DNA of 64,000 nucleotides. It comes from Cordylochernes scorpioides. Lineage: Eukaryota; Arthropoda; Arachnida; Pseudoscorpiones; Chernetidae. The translations under genes and the position numbers were made by a program. Below, one piece after another: positions 1 to 10,070 of the stretch. The DNA is taken from the NCBI GenBank assembly GCA_030710605.1, contig CP092863.1:123845567-123909566 (forward strand). Reading direction: 5' to 3'. The notes below the pieces were generated by a model. It was given only the letters and a program-made list of their open reading frames with translations, had not been told where the DNA came from and did not search any database. The first letter of the stretch is position 1. Each line of letters starts with the position of its first letter.

Positions 1-597
1 TTTTTAAAATTTGTTAGATTATTAATAAACGGGTTATAATTGCATAATATACTGCCTATATTCTTGTTATATTTCCAGGTAGTTTTAAAATTTAAACCTT
101 TTATAGGAAATAAACGGTTAATAGATTGGTCATTAAATATATCATTAAATTTGAAATGATCAAATAATTTGTTATTGAATTTAATAATAATGTTAATTTG
201 GTTATTCTTTTGTTTAATTTTTCTGTATTTGAAGATGTCGTTTGTGATATCTGTTAATCTATTAGAAAGATTGTGAATTTTAATGTGTTCTACAAGTTTT
301 ATAAGTTTGCTATTATTTAATTTGAATAATGTTTTAATAAAATTTTCAATGAAATTTTGTGTGTACATTTTGTTTGTGTCTAGTAAGTTATTAAAGTTTA
401 TGAAGCCTAATTTGTTGGTAGTTTTACCTCTGGTTTTGACTGAGTTATTATTAGAGTTATGTTTTTTGTATTTATTACTAATTTCATAGATTGATATTTC
501 AGATGGTTGTGGTGTGTATGTGTGGTTAAGTTCGTCGTTAAGTCCATAAGGGTATAATGGACTAAAATGATTCTTTTCTGACAGCTTTTCTAACTTC
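1..597 (-). CDS. Unidentified AT-rich ORF, open at left edge
   Basis: Reading the minus strand from about 597 down to base 1 gives roughly 199 codons with no stop. The predicted protein is rich in Asn, Lys and Ile. Its first Met is internal, about 70 codons in, and the frame runs out of the window, so both ends are undefined. The long clean frame in AT-rich DNA argues for real coding sequence. The composition would suit a retroelement polyprotein such as a Penelope-like element, but I see no diagnostic motif and do not assign a family. Confidence 0.45.
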
Positions 598-3500
598 AAA
601 CAATTTTAAAAATAAGATTTCCAAGAAGAGGGAAGGTTACTTTTAGAACAATGTCGGCGGGTCCTGGCAGGCAGATGTTACATCCACACATGTGCGCTGT
701 CTCTAGGGAGCGGCAGACGCCACTTTGAATAAGTAAGTAAACAACCTCCTTCTATGTTATCTAATATTAATTTAATTATACAGTTTAATGGTCGAAGAGA
801 AATCAATCCATAATGAAGTAAGGGTGAAATGGAAGTGGTATTTTCATCTGAAGAGCCCTGGTACCACAGATTTCTCTCTCCAATAGATTTTCCAATCTCC
901 TTTTGTGTAATGTCCTGGTCTACCATTAGGGTTCCAAAAAATAATTTCTAATAGGCAAAGATTTAAAATATGTTTATCTATCCTTAACTAGGCAAAAACA
1001 TTATATCATATTATTCTTACTCTTAGGAAAAAAAAAATCTAAAATTATATAGGAAAAAAAAAATTATATAAAAAAATTACAAAAACTATTAATTAACTTT
1101 AAAAAAAAAATACTAACACCCTTTCAATTCTCTACCTGTTTGAAATAAAAGTGTATGGTTCTTTCTTTATCTCTTTCCTCTCTTTTACTAAAAAATAAAT
1201 ATATAATCATTATAAATCTCTTCTTTATTCCTATTTATTTTAAGAGTATGTCTAAATGACGGGTAAAAGCCGATGCTAAAAGACGTTACGTTGTTAAATC
1301 TTCTTTTCTTGTTAAATTTTCTTTTTATTTTTCAAAAAAATTTTTTTTTTCTTCTATCTAAAATAAAAACATTATTCTAACATCTAATTACTTTTATTAA
1401 ATTTTTCTCTCCTAAATAAGATATAAAAATAATACATATAAACAACTTTTTAATCTCATCTAACTTAAACACAAAAATAATTATCAACTTTTATCTTATA
1501 TATATATATATATATATGAAAAAATAGTACAAATGTAACATTGTACTGGGATAAGGTGCATAGATTAAGAAAAAGGCATCTCCTTATCGTGCAACAGAAA
1601 GTTGCTGATGGCTGGCGCCATCTATCGGAATAAATATCAACTATTCTCGTTGATTTTTAATTATTCCAGAATTGGCCAAATACCCATTCTTGATTAATAT
1701 ATATGGTAATTTAAACCAACAACCCTATATTGTATACTACTTATAACAAGATTGTCATGTTGTATATAGAAACACATCTATAAATAATTATACGCATGAT
1801 TGACCTGTGTCATTGCATCACCATATGTAATGTACTTTGTACAAACTGAGGACAAATAAATAAAACTATGTAATAGATTAAGAGCTGAGTTAAAGCAAGA
1901 TTGAGAAGTTCAAAAACGTCTAAAATCGAGAGAGAAATCCAACAACCCTGAAGAGGAATTTGGCAGCCCGTTGCCATCAAGGTCAAAGGGTGCAGACGTC
2001 CAAAGTCCACATTCTCAGACATCTCCAACCCCCCTCCTCGGGAATGGTATATAAACCTCGGTTTTTAGCCGAGCTTAGTTAGTCAGCAGTCACCCCTTTC
2101 ACCGTCGGCGTGAGCCCTTGTCGGTCGTAGCCAGGACCACCTTACCGCCATGTAAAACAGTAAGAACCCTTCTAGCTCCATCTTGCTTTTAACTCGACTC
2201 CTATCTGTTCATGGAACTTTCCTACTACAACTGTGTCTCTTCGTTTTGTGTGTGTGGACATTCCCAAGCTTTCCACTCTGCCTCGACCACGACTGCCTGT
2301 ACTCTGTGAAAACTGTTAAAGGTCTTCCAAAGTACAGAGAGGCACTGGAAAACTCTCCACGCCCTGACTGTTCCTCTCGGCTACTACAGGTTTGACCACC
2401 GGTTACCACAGCTTATAGCGAGAGTCGACAGGATCTCATCACAAATAAGTCGACAGCAACTCTTTATCACATATATATATATTTATTTACATCAGAAATG
2501 AGCCTTCTCTGAAGGCCGCCTGAGTTCGGAAAGGCCCGTGCTTATAAAGGAGTTTTTGTCCCCAACGTGCTTAATTGTATCGCCGAGGAATTCGTACAGA
2601 ATTTTCCTGTTTCCAGGCGAGAGTTCATCGAGGAGTGTTTCTCTGTCAGAGCGGTATAGAACTGCGGCCACTACTTAATCATCATCAACCTAGCCCTGAT
2701 AGAATGGTAGCCTAGTCTCAAGAGAGAGAGAATTGACACAGTTTTTTATTGAAATTTTGTCAGTACAGGTAAAATAAGTGTACAGTCCGTACTATTCAGG
2801 TAATCATAATGAGTAATTTAATAATAGCTATGTGCAATGCATATGTACATGGCGCATCTGCCACTGCGGGTTGGAGAGAGAGACAAATTATATATCGCTA
2901 TATATTATTTAAACAACACACTCTAAAGCTTAAATGTCTATACAATATATAAAAGTCCATAGTCACAAGTATATATATATAAAAAAGATATGTCAAAAAA
3001 TATTTGTACCTCAGTCACAAAACTTTCACATATTTATCTACAGTGGCGTAGGAGGGGCTGGTTGGTTATAACACTTTTACATAACTGCTGTGAAGACTAG
3101 AGAGACAAAAAAGGAGGAGGCTGGGCGGGTACTGGGTTATAAATCATTGAACATGGATGGGAAGTGTTCAGGTCGCATGGAGAAGAGGTGGATTCACATT
3201 TAAAAATATTACAACAACACATGATGGTACAGATCTACTGTACAGCTGTCTTCAGAGATGAGAGAGACCCTTGTGGATTGACTGGCCACAGAAGTCAGAT
3301 CATAAAGACGAGATCAAGAGACCTAGCCAAGGACCGTTCGGTGCCCGAGCGTGCATCCGTTCTCACAAGGCTGTTGATATAATGGAAGGATCCAAATTTT
3401 AGATCTATTTTAGTAGCCTAGGCCAGAACTCGGTTCTCCAAGAATGACGGTACCGTAAATCTTTCCAGGAGGCGAAGCCTCCCATCTGTTAAATGACAGC

Positions 3501-4425
3501 TTTGTAAACTAAAAAATGACTTGAACTGATAGAATCTTATATCCAATGAGAGACTGCATCCGGGTGAGATAAAAGTGTCCGTGTGCTGTTTAGGCTATGG
3601 TCCTCCAAGGGAGGTTCTAATATAGCATCTACTTAGAGTAGCATTGGGTGTAGATTGGGATTGACGTCAATACTAAGTACAGGAAGACACGACAACCGTG
3701 GCATCTGGTATCATACTGGTCACACCGCAACTTTCACTCGCTGCGATATTCTGGAAGTACATCTTAGTTGCGATGTGTGACTTACATCTTGTATCTAACG
3801 TTCTCATACTTCAGAGAGCCGGGTGAGTGTCGTTTCAATCCAGCCATTCAGCATACTTTACCTCAGGGTACAGATGGGTATTTTGCCGGAATAGAGGGTA
3901 GAGAGATAAGCACCATTTATTGACCGTCTCCGAAAAACGAGCGGATTCGCGGGTTGGAGACAAAGATGCCACTTAGCTCTAGCGTCGGGAGAGAGGTGAT
4001 CTCATATCTATATATCTTTATTATATCTATCTTCTATTTTTTAATATTATCCAAGAGTGTTATCTCCGGTAAGCCGGTTTAAAGGTATTATTAGATTTTG
4101 ACAGAGCACACACAGTTACCAAAAGAATACAAAAAGATCTAAAATGATTTTTTACGTTTCTCCTCTCATCGCGCATATATTTGGCCTTTTAGGAATGGGG
4201 TAGGAATTTATGTATTTCGCTTTCTAGGAATGCATATACTGCAAACAATTTCCGTTTCAAAATTTTAAAGCCTCCGTGGTTGAGGAATTTTTTCATAAGA
4301 CGAAAGGTTATAATAAAGGTTGATGTATCATCAATCGGCGGTTTACACCACTCCTCCACCAACAAACACTATTCCAGTTATGCTAAAACAGGAATATTTA
4401 GCGTTGAGGAAGAGACCGATCCTAC
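598..4425. other. Non-coding stretch, mostly unidentified
   Basis: I see no credible coding sequence here. The content is AT-rich DNA with A/T homopolymers (about 1020-1380), a TA dinucleotide run at 1498-1517, and a segment at about 1560-1680 that resembles one near 28540-28680. A TATA-like site followed by GC-richer sequence (2047-2450) could be an old LTR, but no partner copy exists. It lies 3' of the last SLC13 exon found and may be intron. Confidence 0.5.
3640..3715 (-). pseudogene. Decayed duplicate of SLC13 exon start
   Basis: The acceptor-like AG and the first 25 or so bases here match the acceptor and start of the real exon at 4591. Both continue with an ATGAT...GATGCCACGG-like string, and the 20 bases upstream of the AG are also similar. 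The frame then reaches a stop after about 13 codons and similarity fades. It looks like the remnant of a local exon duplication, possibly once an alternative exon. Confidence 0.4.
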
Positions 4426-4591
4426 CTGTGTGCCTTCGGCCATGGCGAAGCCGCTCCCTAGCAGTAGCAGCAAGCCCCAGGGCACCTTACGTTGAGCTGT
4501 GGGCCAATCCAGGAGAGGTTTCCCGTGGCCTGAAGGTAGGATAAAGAGCAGGATGGACACACCGACCGAGGCCGTGGCGTCACGGATCATA
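4426..4591 (-). CDS. SLC13-type transporter, third exon seen
   Basis: This 166-bp exon completes a split codon and then encodes 55 residues. They match a membrane segment of the SLC13 (NaDC/NaCT/INDY) Na+-coupled dicarboxylate and sulfate transporters: an RDATASVGV start, an LLFILPS helix, the LLDW..AQ..VPWG segment and an LLGSGFAMA loop corresponding to the family's LLLGGGFALA. It is bounded by a CAG acceptor and a GTAGG donor. Its phase fits the exon at 6211-6318 exactly (GA joined to T). The next downstream exon was not found and probably lies beyond base 1. Confidence 0.85.
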
Positions 4592-4673
4592 CTGGGCACA
4601 CATCGCACTTTGTTGGTCACACACATCGGCATTCTCCTTGTGTAGGAATGACCGCAGTTTCAACAAGCTCCAT

Positions 4674-4830
4674 AGTACACGTGGTACAGTTCATGATTAT
4701 CATGGTGGGTAAAAGTTGGCGACTGCTTTTACTCTAAATGTACACCACATGTCTACACATGTGAAAAGCAGTTCGACTTTTGTACTTAAGGATATGTCAG
4801 AATACCCCGTTTGGTTACAAGGCATTAAAA
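4674..4830 (-). repeat. tRNA-derived SINE, partial copy
   Basis: It shares a 3' module (CTTACAGTAAAAGCAGTCG-like, then a TACCACGTG motif) with copies at 5383-5645, 9424-9665, 28848-29012, 29063-29325 and 34380-34612. This copy is inverted and lacks the tRNA-related head. Confidence 0.6.
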
Positions 4831-5382
4831 TAATGTTCATCATTGGTCCATCACCTTACACAGTAAAGAACGTAATGGTAAACCACAGTTGTCACAGCCA
4901 CCCGCTGATTGGCAGGAGTCGTCGCTACATTGTCGTGGTGATATGACAGCTCCACTTCACCGCTTGTTGTCTAGCAAGTTTATCTCTGTAACGGTCTACC
5001 TGCTGTAGACGGGTGGTGACATCACAAAATTACGTTATTCAAAACTTCAGTTTCAAGCGGTGGACCATAGAGGGTTAACCGCGGGATTCTACTAGCTTTA
5101 AATATACTTTGGTAAGGGGAGTAAATGAGGAAGAACGTAGATTATTAATTCGGATAACATGTAAAGTTTTCAACACTCCCTTTTTTCTATAGAGTAAAAA
5201 TATCAGGCCTCTAGGGTAAAGTATCTTTTCAAAAAAAAAAAAACTTTTTTAATCTCTAGCTTTCGGGCACGTACGTCCTTCTACAGGAGAGAGAAAACAT
5301 GGTATAATGATTAGCCAAGAGAACACGAGTGGATATATATATAATCGGATACTATTTTACATAATTATATAAAATGCTATGG

Positions 5383-5645
5383 AGGTCGGTGGAAGGCTGG
5401 TTAAACCGTTTGGTTTTCGACCACTAGGACCCGGGTTCGATTGCGCATTGGACAATTTGGCCCCCGATTCTTGCAAAGGTCCAACCCCACCAGCGAGTGC
5501 AAGTAACCAAACAGGGCTCTGGTACATTTGTAAGTGCAAAGTCGAACTGCTTTTCACATGTGTAGACATGTGGTGCGCTTACAGTAAAAGCAGTCACTAA
5601 CTACCCTCCTTGATTATCATGGCCTGTACCACGTGTACTAGGGAT
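5383..5645 (+). repeat. tRNA-derived SINE, best-preserved copy
   Basis: The head is tRNA-like, with a GGTTCGATT B box near 5433 and an A-box-like GTGGAAGGCTGG at 5387. The body is unrelated to tRNA and ends in the family's shared 3' module. It lies in the intron between the exons at 4426-4591 and 6211-6318. Confidence 0.7.
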
Positions 5646-6210
5646 AAGCAAAAAAAAAATAAATAAAAATAAAATGCTGTTGTAATATTTTTCATATTTA
5701 ACTATTATACAAATGAGGATATAAAATATTTAATATATATATGTCATAATATTACCCTTCCAGGAATAATAAAGTAAATCTACAGTCGACCAGAGAGAGA
5801 CGTAGAGAGGAGGATGTAAAGGCCGGTCACTTGATATATCAGTCACATTCCAAGGGGCCCATTTTCGTAGAACCTCAGGACTATTTTTGGACAGTCGGGA
5901 GGTGGTTGGCGACACAAACGGTCGTTCAGCGGTGATATAGCCTCTCGCGCTACCTCTCTCTCTCTCTGGTTGCCTGGAATTCCTCTTCCAAACTTGTGGT
6001 TTCCTTATTTCTCTCTCCCCACATTATTATCATATTGCTACATATATATCTAATAAAAGGACAAAATAAATAAATATAGGTTTCTAGGGCATAACCAATA
6101 CTTAATATTGATACAAGGAATTATTTTATAGAATTGTCAACTCCCTAATCAACACGTTGTCTAGAGGAGTAGCTAAGCACAGCCAGATTTGCATACAGGT
6201 AGGGACTCAC

Positions 6211-6318
6211 TCGCCGTGGGGCAGCAGGTCGGCCCAGCCCGGGATGAACTGAGGATCCCGGAAGAACCACAGAAGTACCAGCAACATAAACAGCGATAGG
6301 ACTCCCTTCTCGTGCATC
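6211..6318 (-). CDS. SLC13-type transporter, second exon seen
   Basis: This 108-bp exon is 1 nt, then 35 codons, then 2 nt. It encodes a membrane segment typical of SLC13 proteins, with a hydrophobic helix followed by LWFFRDPQFIPGW, close to the family pattern LWF.RDP.F.PGW. The boundaries are a CTGCAG acceptor and a GTGAGT donor. Both phases agree with the neighbouring exons at 10758-10835 (AG|G) and 4426-4591 (GA|T), so the three exons splice into one uninterrupted frame. In the family this protein sits in the plasma membrane and imports Krebs-cycle intermediates or sulfate with Na+. Confidence 0.88.
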
Positions 6319-6792
6319 CTGCAGCCAATACCGTGTATACACACATTACATGGTCTGGTGGTACACGCTGAACTTATGCTATTATGTAAGGATATAAATT
6401 ATTAGTAATAAAGCTAAACATATAGTAAACAATTGTATAAAAGCACAAATATTTCTTTTACGAATAAAACAAACTTCTACAATCCTTACTGCTATGAAAA
6501 AATATATTGTGAGGACTTGGCTTATCAGTGGTAAACTCTCCCAGCGGTTTCAACAATTTAATCTACCAGAGACCACTTCTTAGAGCTCTAATACTGTATT
6601 GGACGATTCTGCTTATATGCTACACTGAAGAGTGGAGTCTTAAAAATGGTATTTAAAAAAACTATGGACGTAAGCTTTTAGGACATAGATTTTTCGCTGC
6701 AATAAGGATAGTAGAAGAATTTTTTACGCATATAAAAGGAAGAGTTGTGTTTTAATTTCTTATGTTTAGATGGCACATTATTGTCTTATAAA

Positions 6793-6797
6793 TATAG
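6793..6797. repeat. 5-bp TSD (TATAG), left
   Basis: TATAG here is repeated exactly at 9106-9110, directly outside the paired LTRs. It marks the integration site of the LTR element. Confidence 0.9.
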
Positions 6798-6965
6798 TGT
6801 TATGTCGCCTCCCAGTAGTAATCACGACACGCAGCCTATCTTTACTGGTCAATTTCCCTTTAATTGCACCGTTAATGTTATATATATACAAATAAATATT
6901 TACATATTAATAATAAAAAAACATGCAAAATACATACAGATATTTAACAATTTGCATACACAACA
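6798..6965 (-). repeat. 3' LTR of chimeric element
   Basis: 168 bp, bounded by TG and CA, identical by eye to 8938-9105. A polypurine tract lies directly upstream on the minus strand. Confidence 0.93.
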
Positions 6966-6976
6966 CATCTCCCCTC
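6966..6976 (-). promoter_or_regulatory. Polypurine tract
   Basis: On the minus strand AAGAGGGGAGATG sits between the stop codon of the fusion ORF and the 3' LTR, the normal place for plus-strand priming. Confidence 0.75.
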
Positions 6977-8140
6977 TTAATAGTAGTGCAGCCGGTCTGG
7001 CGGTCTTCTGGATCGCTGCGGTCTTGGACTGCGCACAGGGACAGGGACAGCCGCAGCAGCAGGGCCCGGTTCTGGTTCTGGAGTGTCCTCTTGTGCTGAA
7101 GACTCCGCTCCTTTCAATTCTTCGTCCACCTCCGGGGCTTCTTCCCTTGTCTTCTCCTGTCCTCCAAGTCCAGGGTGATCTCGAGAAGTGCCAGGCAGTA
7201 TAAAATCTCTTGATGTACCCGGCAATACCAAATCTCTCACTTCAGGAACTTCTTTCTTGATAACTGGCCTTAGTTGATATATGTGTCTTTTCACATAACG
7301 GCCTTCGTCTTCTATAAGGTAATGTCGGCTGCTCAGTAGTTCCATGATCCTGCCCCTTTTCCATTTTGGTCCGTTAGCAAAATTCCGAAAATACACCTCA
7401 GAGCCGACCGCAAAATGCTTTTGCTTCCTCATGGCATCATGGTACACCTCTCCTACCTTCGCCATTTTCGGAATCAAATTTGAAAATCTTGATCTTAGAT
7501 TTCTTTTCATTAAAAGTTCCGCGGGAGACTCCTTTAATACCGTTTGAGGAAAAGCTCTATGGGCGAATAAAAATCGCTGTAGATTGATTTCTACACTGTC
7601 CTTTCCTTGGTTCTTTCTTAAAGAGTTTTTAAATTCACGTACATATCGCTCAGCTAAGCCATTAGTGCTGGGATTGTACGGACTCGTTTTTGTGTGTCTT
7701 ATACCATTAATTTTTTGATGGATATTGTTCCGGGAGGAAATAGAAAGATTGAAGCTCGTAGAGGATGGCAGCAGGGCCCGAACATGGCGTTCCCTCAGTC
7801 CGCAGCAGTTCTCAGGGTGGTTCATCTCCTTGCGCAGGTCCCCACCATTACAATACTCCATGGCCAACAAGGGCAATGCGCCGGAGCCTACGTCCAGGCA
7901 GGTAGGAACTGGTACAGCACTGACTACATTGGGGTGGCTCAGTCTACACATGATATCCACCTCCTGTCTCCACCGCTCACAGTGCCTCTCCGTGAGCTCA
8001 GGGGCCAGACGGTACTGTTTGATGGCCAGGAGCTGCTGGGTTTTCTGGTTCTTCCATAGGGTGACTATCCCAAAGGTGCCGTGGCCCAGAGTTTCTTCCT
8101 CATGCCAGTCCTCAATGACTTTCTTTGGTCTTCGCTCCAT
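6977..8140 (-). CDS. IKK N-lobe fused in frame to integrase C-terminus
   Basis: An intact 387-codon ORF. Residues 1-124 are the start of an IKK-alpha/beta-type kinase: Gly loop GHGTFG (19-24), ATP-binding Lys41 in LAIKQ, helix-C Glu60, hinge MEYC (94-97), then the GGDLRK and ENCCGLRE strings characteristic of IKK. It ends before the catalytic HRD and DFG motifs, so it cannot be an active kinase. About 17 residues from an inverted piece of gag DNA follow. From about residue 145 to 387 it is a Gypsy-type integrase tail with the SPYNPSTNGLAERYV string and a chromatin/RNA-binding-like basic C-terminus. Function of the fusion is unknown; an ATP-lobe decoy is conceivable. Confidence 0.88.
   Translation of the reverse strand: MERRPKKVIEDWHEEETLGHGTFGIVTLWKNQKTQQLLAIKQYRLAPELTERHCERWRQEVDIMCRLSHPNVVSAVPVPTCLDVGSGALPLLAMEYCNGGDLRKEMNHPENCCGLRERHVRALLPSSTSFNLSISSRNNIHQKINGIRHTKTSPYNPSTNGLAERYVREFKNSLRKNQGKDSVEINLQRFLFAHRAFPQTVLKESPAELLMKRNLRSRFSNLIPKMAKVGEVYHDAMRKQKHFAVGSEVYFRNFANGPKWKRGRIMELLSSRHYLIEDEGRYVKRHIYQLRPVIKKEVPEVRDLVLPGTSRDFILPGTSRDHPGLGGQEKTREEAPEVDEELKGAESSAQEDTPEPEPGPAAAAVPVPVRSPRPQRSRRPPDRLHYY
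7717..7767. repeat. 51-bp inverted copy of gag DNA, inner arm
   Basis: Exact reverse complement of 8252-8302. The two arms bracket the 484-bp IKK segment precisely. This arm is read in the wrong sense within the fusion ORF but keeps it open. Confidence 0.95.
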
Positions 8141-8251
8141 CTTTTATTTGTATTTTAGGCCTTCAAAATCTTCGAAAACATTATAAATTAAAAACAAAAC
8201 TAAGAAATGTTAAAGCGAGCCCAAAGAGTTAGGTTTATTACCAAAATAGAT
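7768..8251 (-). other. Captured host IKK mRNA segment (5' UTR plus 124 codons)
   Basis: The insert holds about 111 bp upstream of the kinase ATG, AT-rich and without element similarity, then 124 kinase codons with no intron. Sense orientation, a native 5' UTR and the lack of introns point to capture from processed mRNA rather than genomic DNA. Vertebrate IKK genes split this region over several exons; the intron positions in this species are unknown. Confidence 0.8.
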
Positions 8252-8850
8252 CATCCTCTACGAGCTTCAATCTTTCTATTTCCTCCCGGAACAATATCCA
8301 TCTTAGCCACTAGTCCATCCTGCAGCTCCTTAGCATTTTGTTCAGCTAGCTCAAACGAGACTGCTATAGAAAATACCCTGTCCAAGGTGACATCGTCATC
8401 CTCCTGTAACAATTTCTTCTGAAGGCTTTCCGATTTTATACCAGCCACAAAACGGTCTCGTAACATGACCTCCAACATTTCACCAAAAGTGTAATCCATA
8501 GCCAAATGCCGGAGCTCACGCAGGTATTCTGAGACGGATTCACTTTCGAGTTGTATTCTCTTCAAGAACCTACATCGTTGAGGAATCACCTTCTTTCTTG
8601 GAGCTAGATGTAGTTTTATTCTTTGTATTAACAATTCATACGGCTGTTCTCTCATTGTACTCGGGAAAAATAAATCATTGCCCAGTTTCAACATCTCCGA
8701 ATCCAGCAGAGAAACAAAGATGGGCATTCTTTTTTTTTCTTCTAATGCATTTGCCTCAAAGGCTGCTTCAAACCTCTGAACGAAAATCTCAAAGGATTCT
8801 TCCCCCGGCCTGAAGAAACCGAACGGTACAATCACTGAACTTCCAGACAT
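8251..8850 (-). CDS. Gypsy-type gag, C-truncated
   Basis: The first plausible ATG is at 8850 (MSGSSVIVPFG), although the frame is open upstream to 8922. The product is a retrotransposon gag capsid-like protein: a FRPGEESFE start, the REQPYELLIQRIKLHLAP segment and the SVSEYLRELRHLA helix typical of Gypsy gag. The frame ends where the IKK segment begins, so the nucleocapsid zinc knuckle is lost. The part present has no internal stop. Confidence 0.8.
   Translation of the reverse strand: MSGSSVIVPFGFFRPGEESFEIFVQRFEAAFEANALEEKKRMPIFVSLLDSEMLKLGNDLFFPSTMREQPYELLIQRIKLHLAPRKKVIPQRCRFLKRIQLESESVSEYLRELRHLAMDYTFGEMLEVMLRDRFVAGIKSESLQKKLLQEDDDVTLDRVFSIAVSFELAEQNAKELQDGLVAKMDIVPGGNRKIEARRG
8252..8302. 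repeat. 51-bp inverted copy of gag DNA, outer arm
   Basis: The original gag copy of the sequence repeated in inverted form at 7717-7767. Confidence 0.95.
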
Positions 8851-8937
8851 TCTGTTGGCTTCTCGTTCGCTTAGATTTCTATCTTCCTCCACCTGTGAAC
8901 GAGCACTTGAAACGGTTCCCACACACTCGTCGCCAGT

Positions 8938-9105
8938 TGTTATGTCGCCTCCCAGTAGTAATCACGACACGCAGCCTATCTTTACTGGTCAATTTCCCTT
9001 TAATTGCACCGTTAATGTTATATATATACAAATAAATATTTACATATTAATAATAAAAAAACATGCAAAATACATACAGATATTTAACAATTTGCATACA
9101 CAACA
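8938..9105 (-). repeat. 5' LTR of chimeric element
   Basis: 168 bp, TG to CA, identical by eye to 6798-6965. On the minus strand it is followed by TGGCGACGAGT, a primer-binding-site-like string, and then gag. TATAG flanks it at 9106-9110. Confidence 0.93.
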
Positions 9106-9423
9106 TATAGTATAAAAGTCAGCAGGTCCCTATAGCGAAATGGAATAAGGGTTTAAGAGAAGTTTGGCGGACAAAAACCTGTTGCCATTTTCGGCAAGGT
9201 AAAACAGACAGAATTGCTTGGAACTCCTTAGAAGAGGAAGGGAGATGGGAGAAATATAGGAGATCTCCTTTGGCAGTTTTTGGAGAACTCTTCCCTGAAG
9301 TCAGTTTTCTGAAATCAAGGAATATAGTCTCAATATTCTCGGGAGAATTTGGAGAAATACTGCAAAGTCCTCTACTTTTAGGAGTAAGCATTGTTAAGCC
9401 ATCATCAATCATGTTTCAAAGTG

Positions 9424-9665
9424 GGTGGGGAGGCAGTGGACGAGTGCTATAATCCTTCTGTTTTCAACAGTCAAAACTTGGGATCGAATCCCGCATTGGA
9501 CCATTTTTTCCAATTAATAAAATTTCTCCAATGTCCCCCGATTTTCACAAAAGTCCAACCTCGCCAGTAAGTGCAAGTAACCAAACAGAGCTCTGATACA
9601 CACGTGTAGACATGTAGTGTACTTACAGTAAAAGAGCAGTCGCCAACACGTGTACTATGGATAAT
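9424..9665 (+). repeat. tRNA-derived SINE copy
   Basis: Diverged head with a GGGATCGAATCCC B-box region near 9481, then the same body and 3' module as the copy at 5383-5645. Confidence 0.6.
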
Positions 9666-9779
9666 AATAAACATGTTTCAATGGAGCTATCAAAACGACA
9701 GGTTTTGTATATTTCCAATTTAAAATATTCCACGACAATATATATAGCACTTCTTTGATATAAATCTGACCCGCTTCCA

Positions 9780-10070
9780 CTCTACATATATGGCCAGACT
9801 CAGCATGGGACTTCCTGGTCAACTGGTTTTGTGCTCAGTAAGGATGTTAATAGGCTAATCCCTTAATAGAATGTTAAAAAATCAATAAGCTTGAGGGATG
9901 AGTATCTTTAGTGATACTAAAGATACTCATCCCTCAAGCTTATTGATTTTTTAACAAGGATGTGATTACTTAGCACTAGTCCATACTGGTGAGCTGAACA
10001 GTCAGGGTAATTGGTGTTCTGCCCTGCTCCAGGATCCTGAATTATAAATATCTCTCTCATTGATATGATA
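9780..10070 (-). repeat. Dispersed repeat shared with 59.2-59.7 kb
   Basis: Segments on both sides of the hairpin at 9873-9955 match 59160-59660 in inverse orientation (CTCACCAGTATGGACTAGTG and GGTCAACTGG-like strings). The 59-kb copy has traces of a LINE C-terminal zinc-finger-like reading frame, so this is probably a LINE 3'-end fragment. Confidence 0.5.
9873..9955. repeat. Perfect 83-bp hairpin
   Basis: Two exact 40-bp inverted arms (9873-9912 and 9916-9955) around a 3-nt GAT loop. It splits a dispersed repeat and behaves like a very short fold-back or MITE insertion. Confidence 0.9.

Larger units (their letters stand above)
6798..9105 (-). mobile_element. Chimeric Gypsy-type LTR retrotransposon with host IKK
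   Basis: A minus-strand LTR element of 2308 bp. In transcription order it has a 5' LTR (8938-9105), a primer-binding-site-like region starting TGGCGACGAGT, gag, a 484-bp segment of host IKK kinase mRNA, the C-terminal part of integrase, a purine tract (AAGAGGGGAG) and a 3' LTR (6798-6965). Protease, reverse transcriptase, RNase H and the integrase N-terminus are missing. The LTRs are identical by eye over 168 bp and the TSD is exact, so the chimera integrated recently and must have been mobilised in trans. It lies in an SLC13 intron, on the same strand as that gene. Confidence 0.9.

Noticed and set aside
1757-2450. Possible solo LTR with TATA-like and AATAAA-like signals
   Set aside because: No second copy, no target duplication and no primer site could be found.
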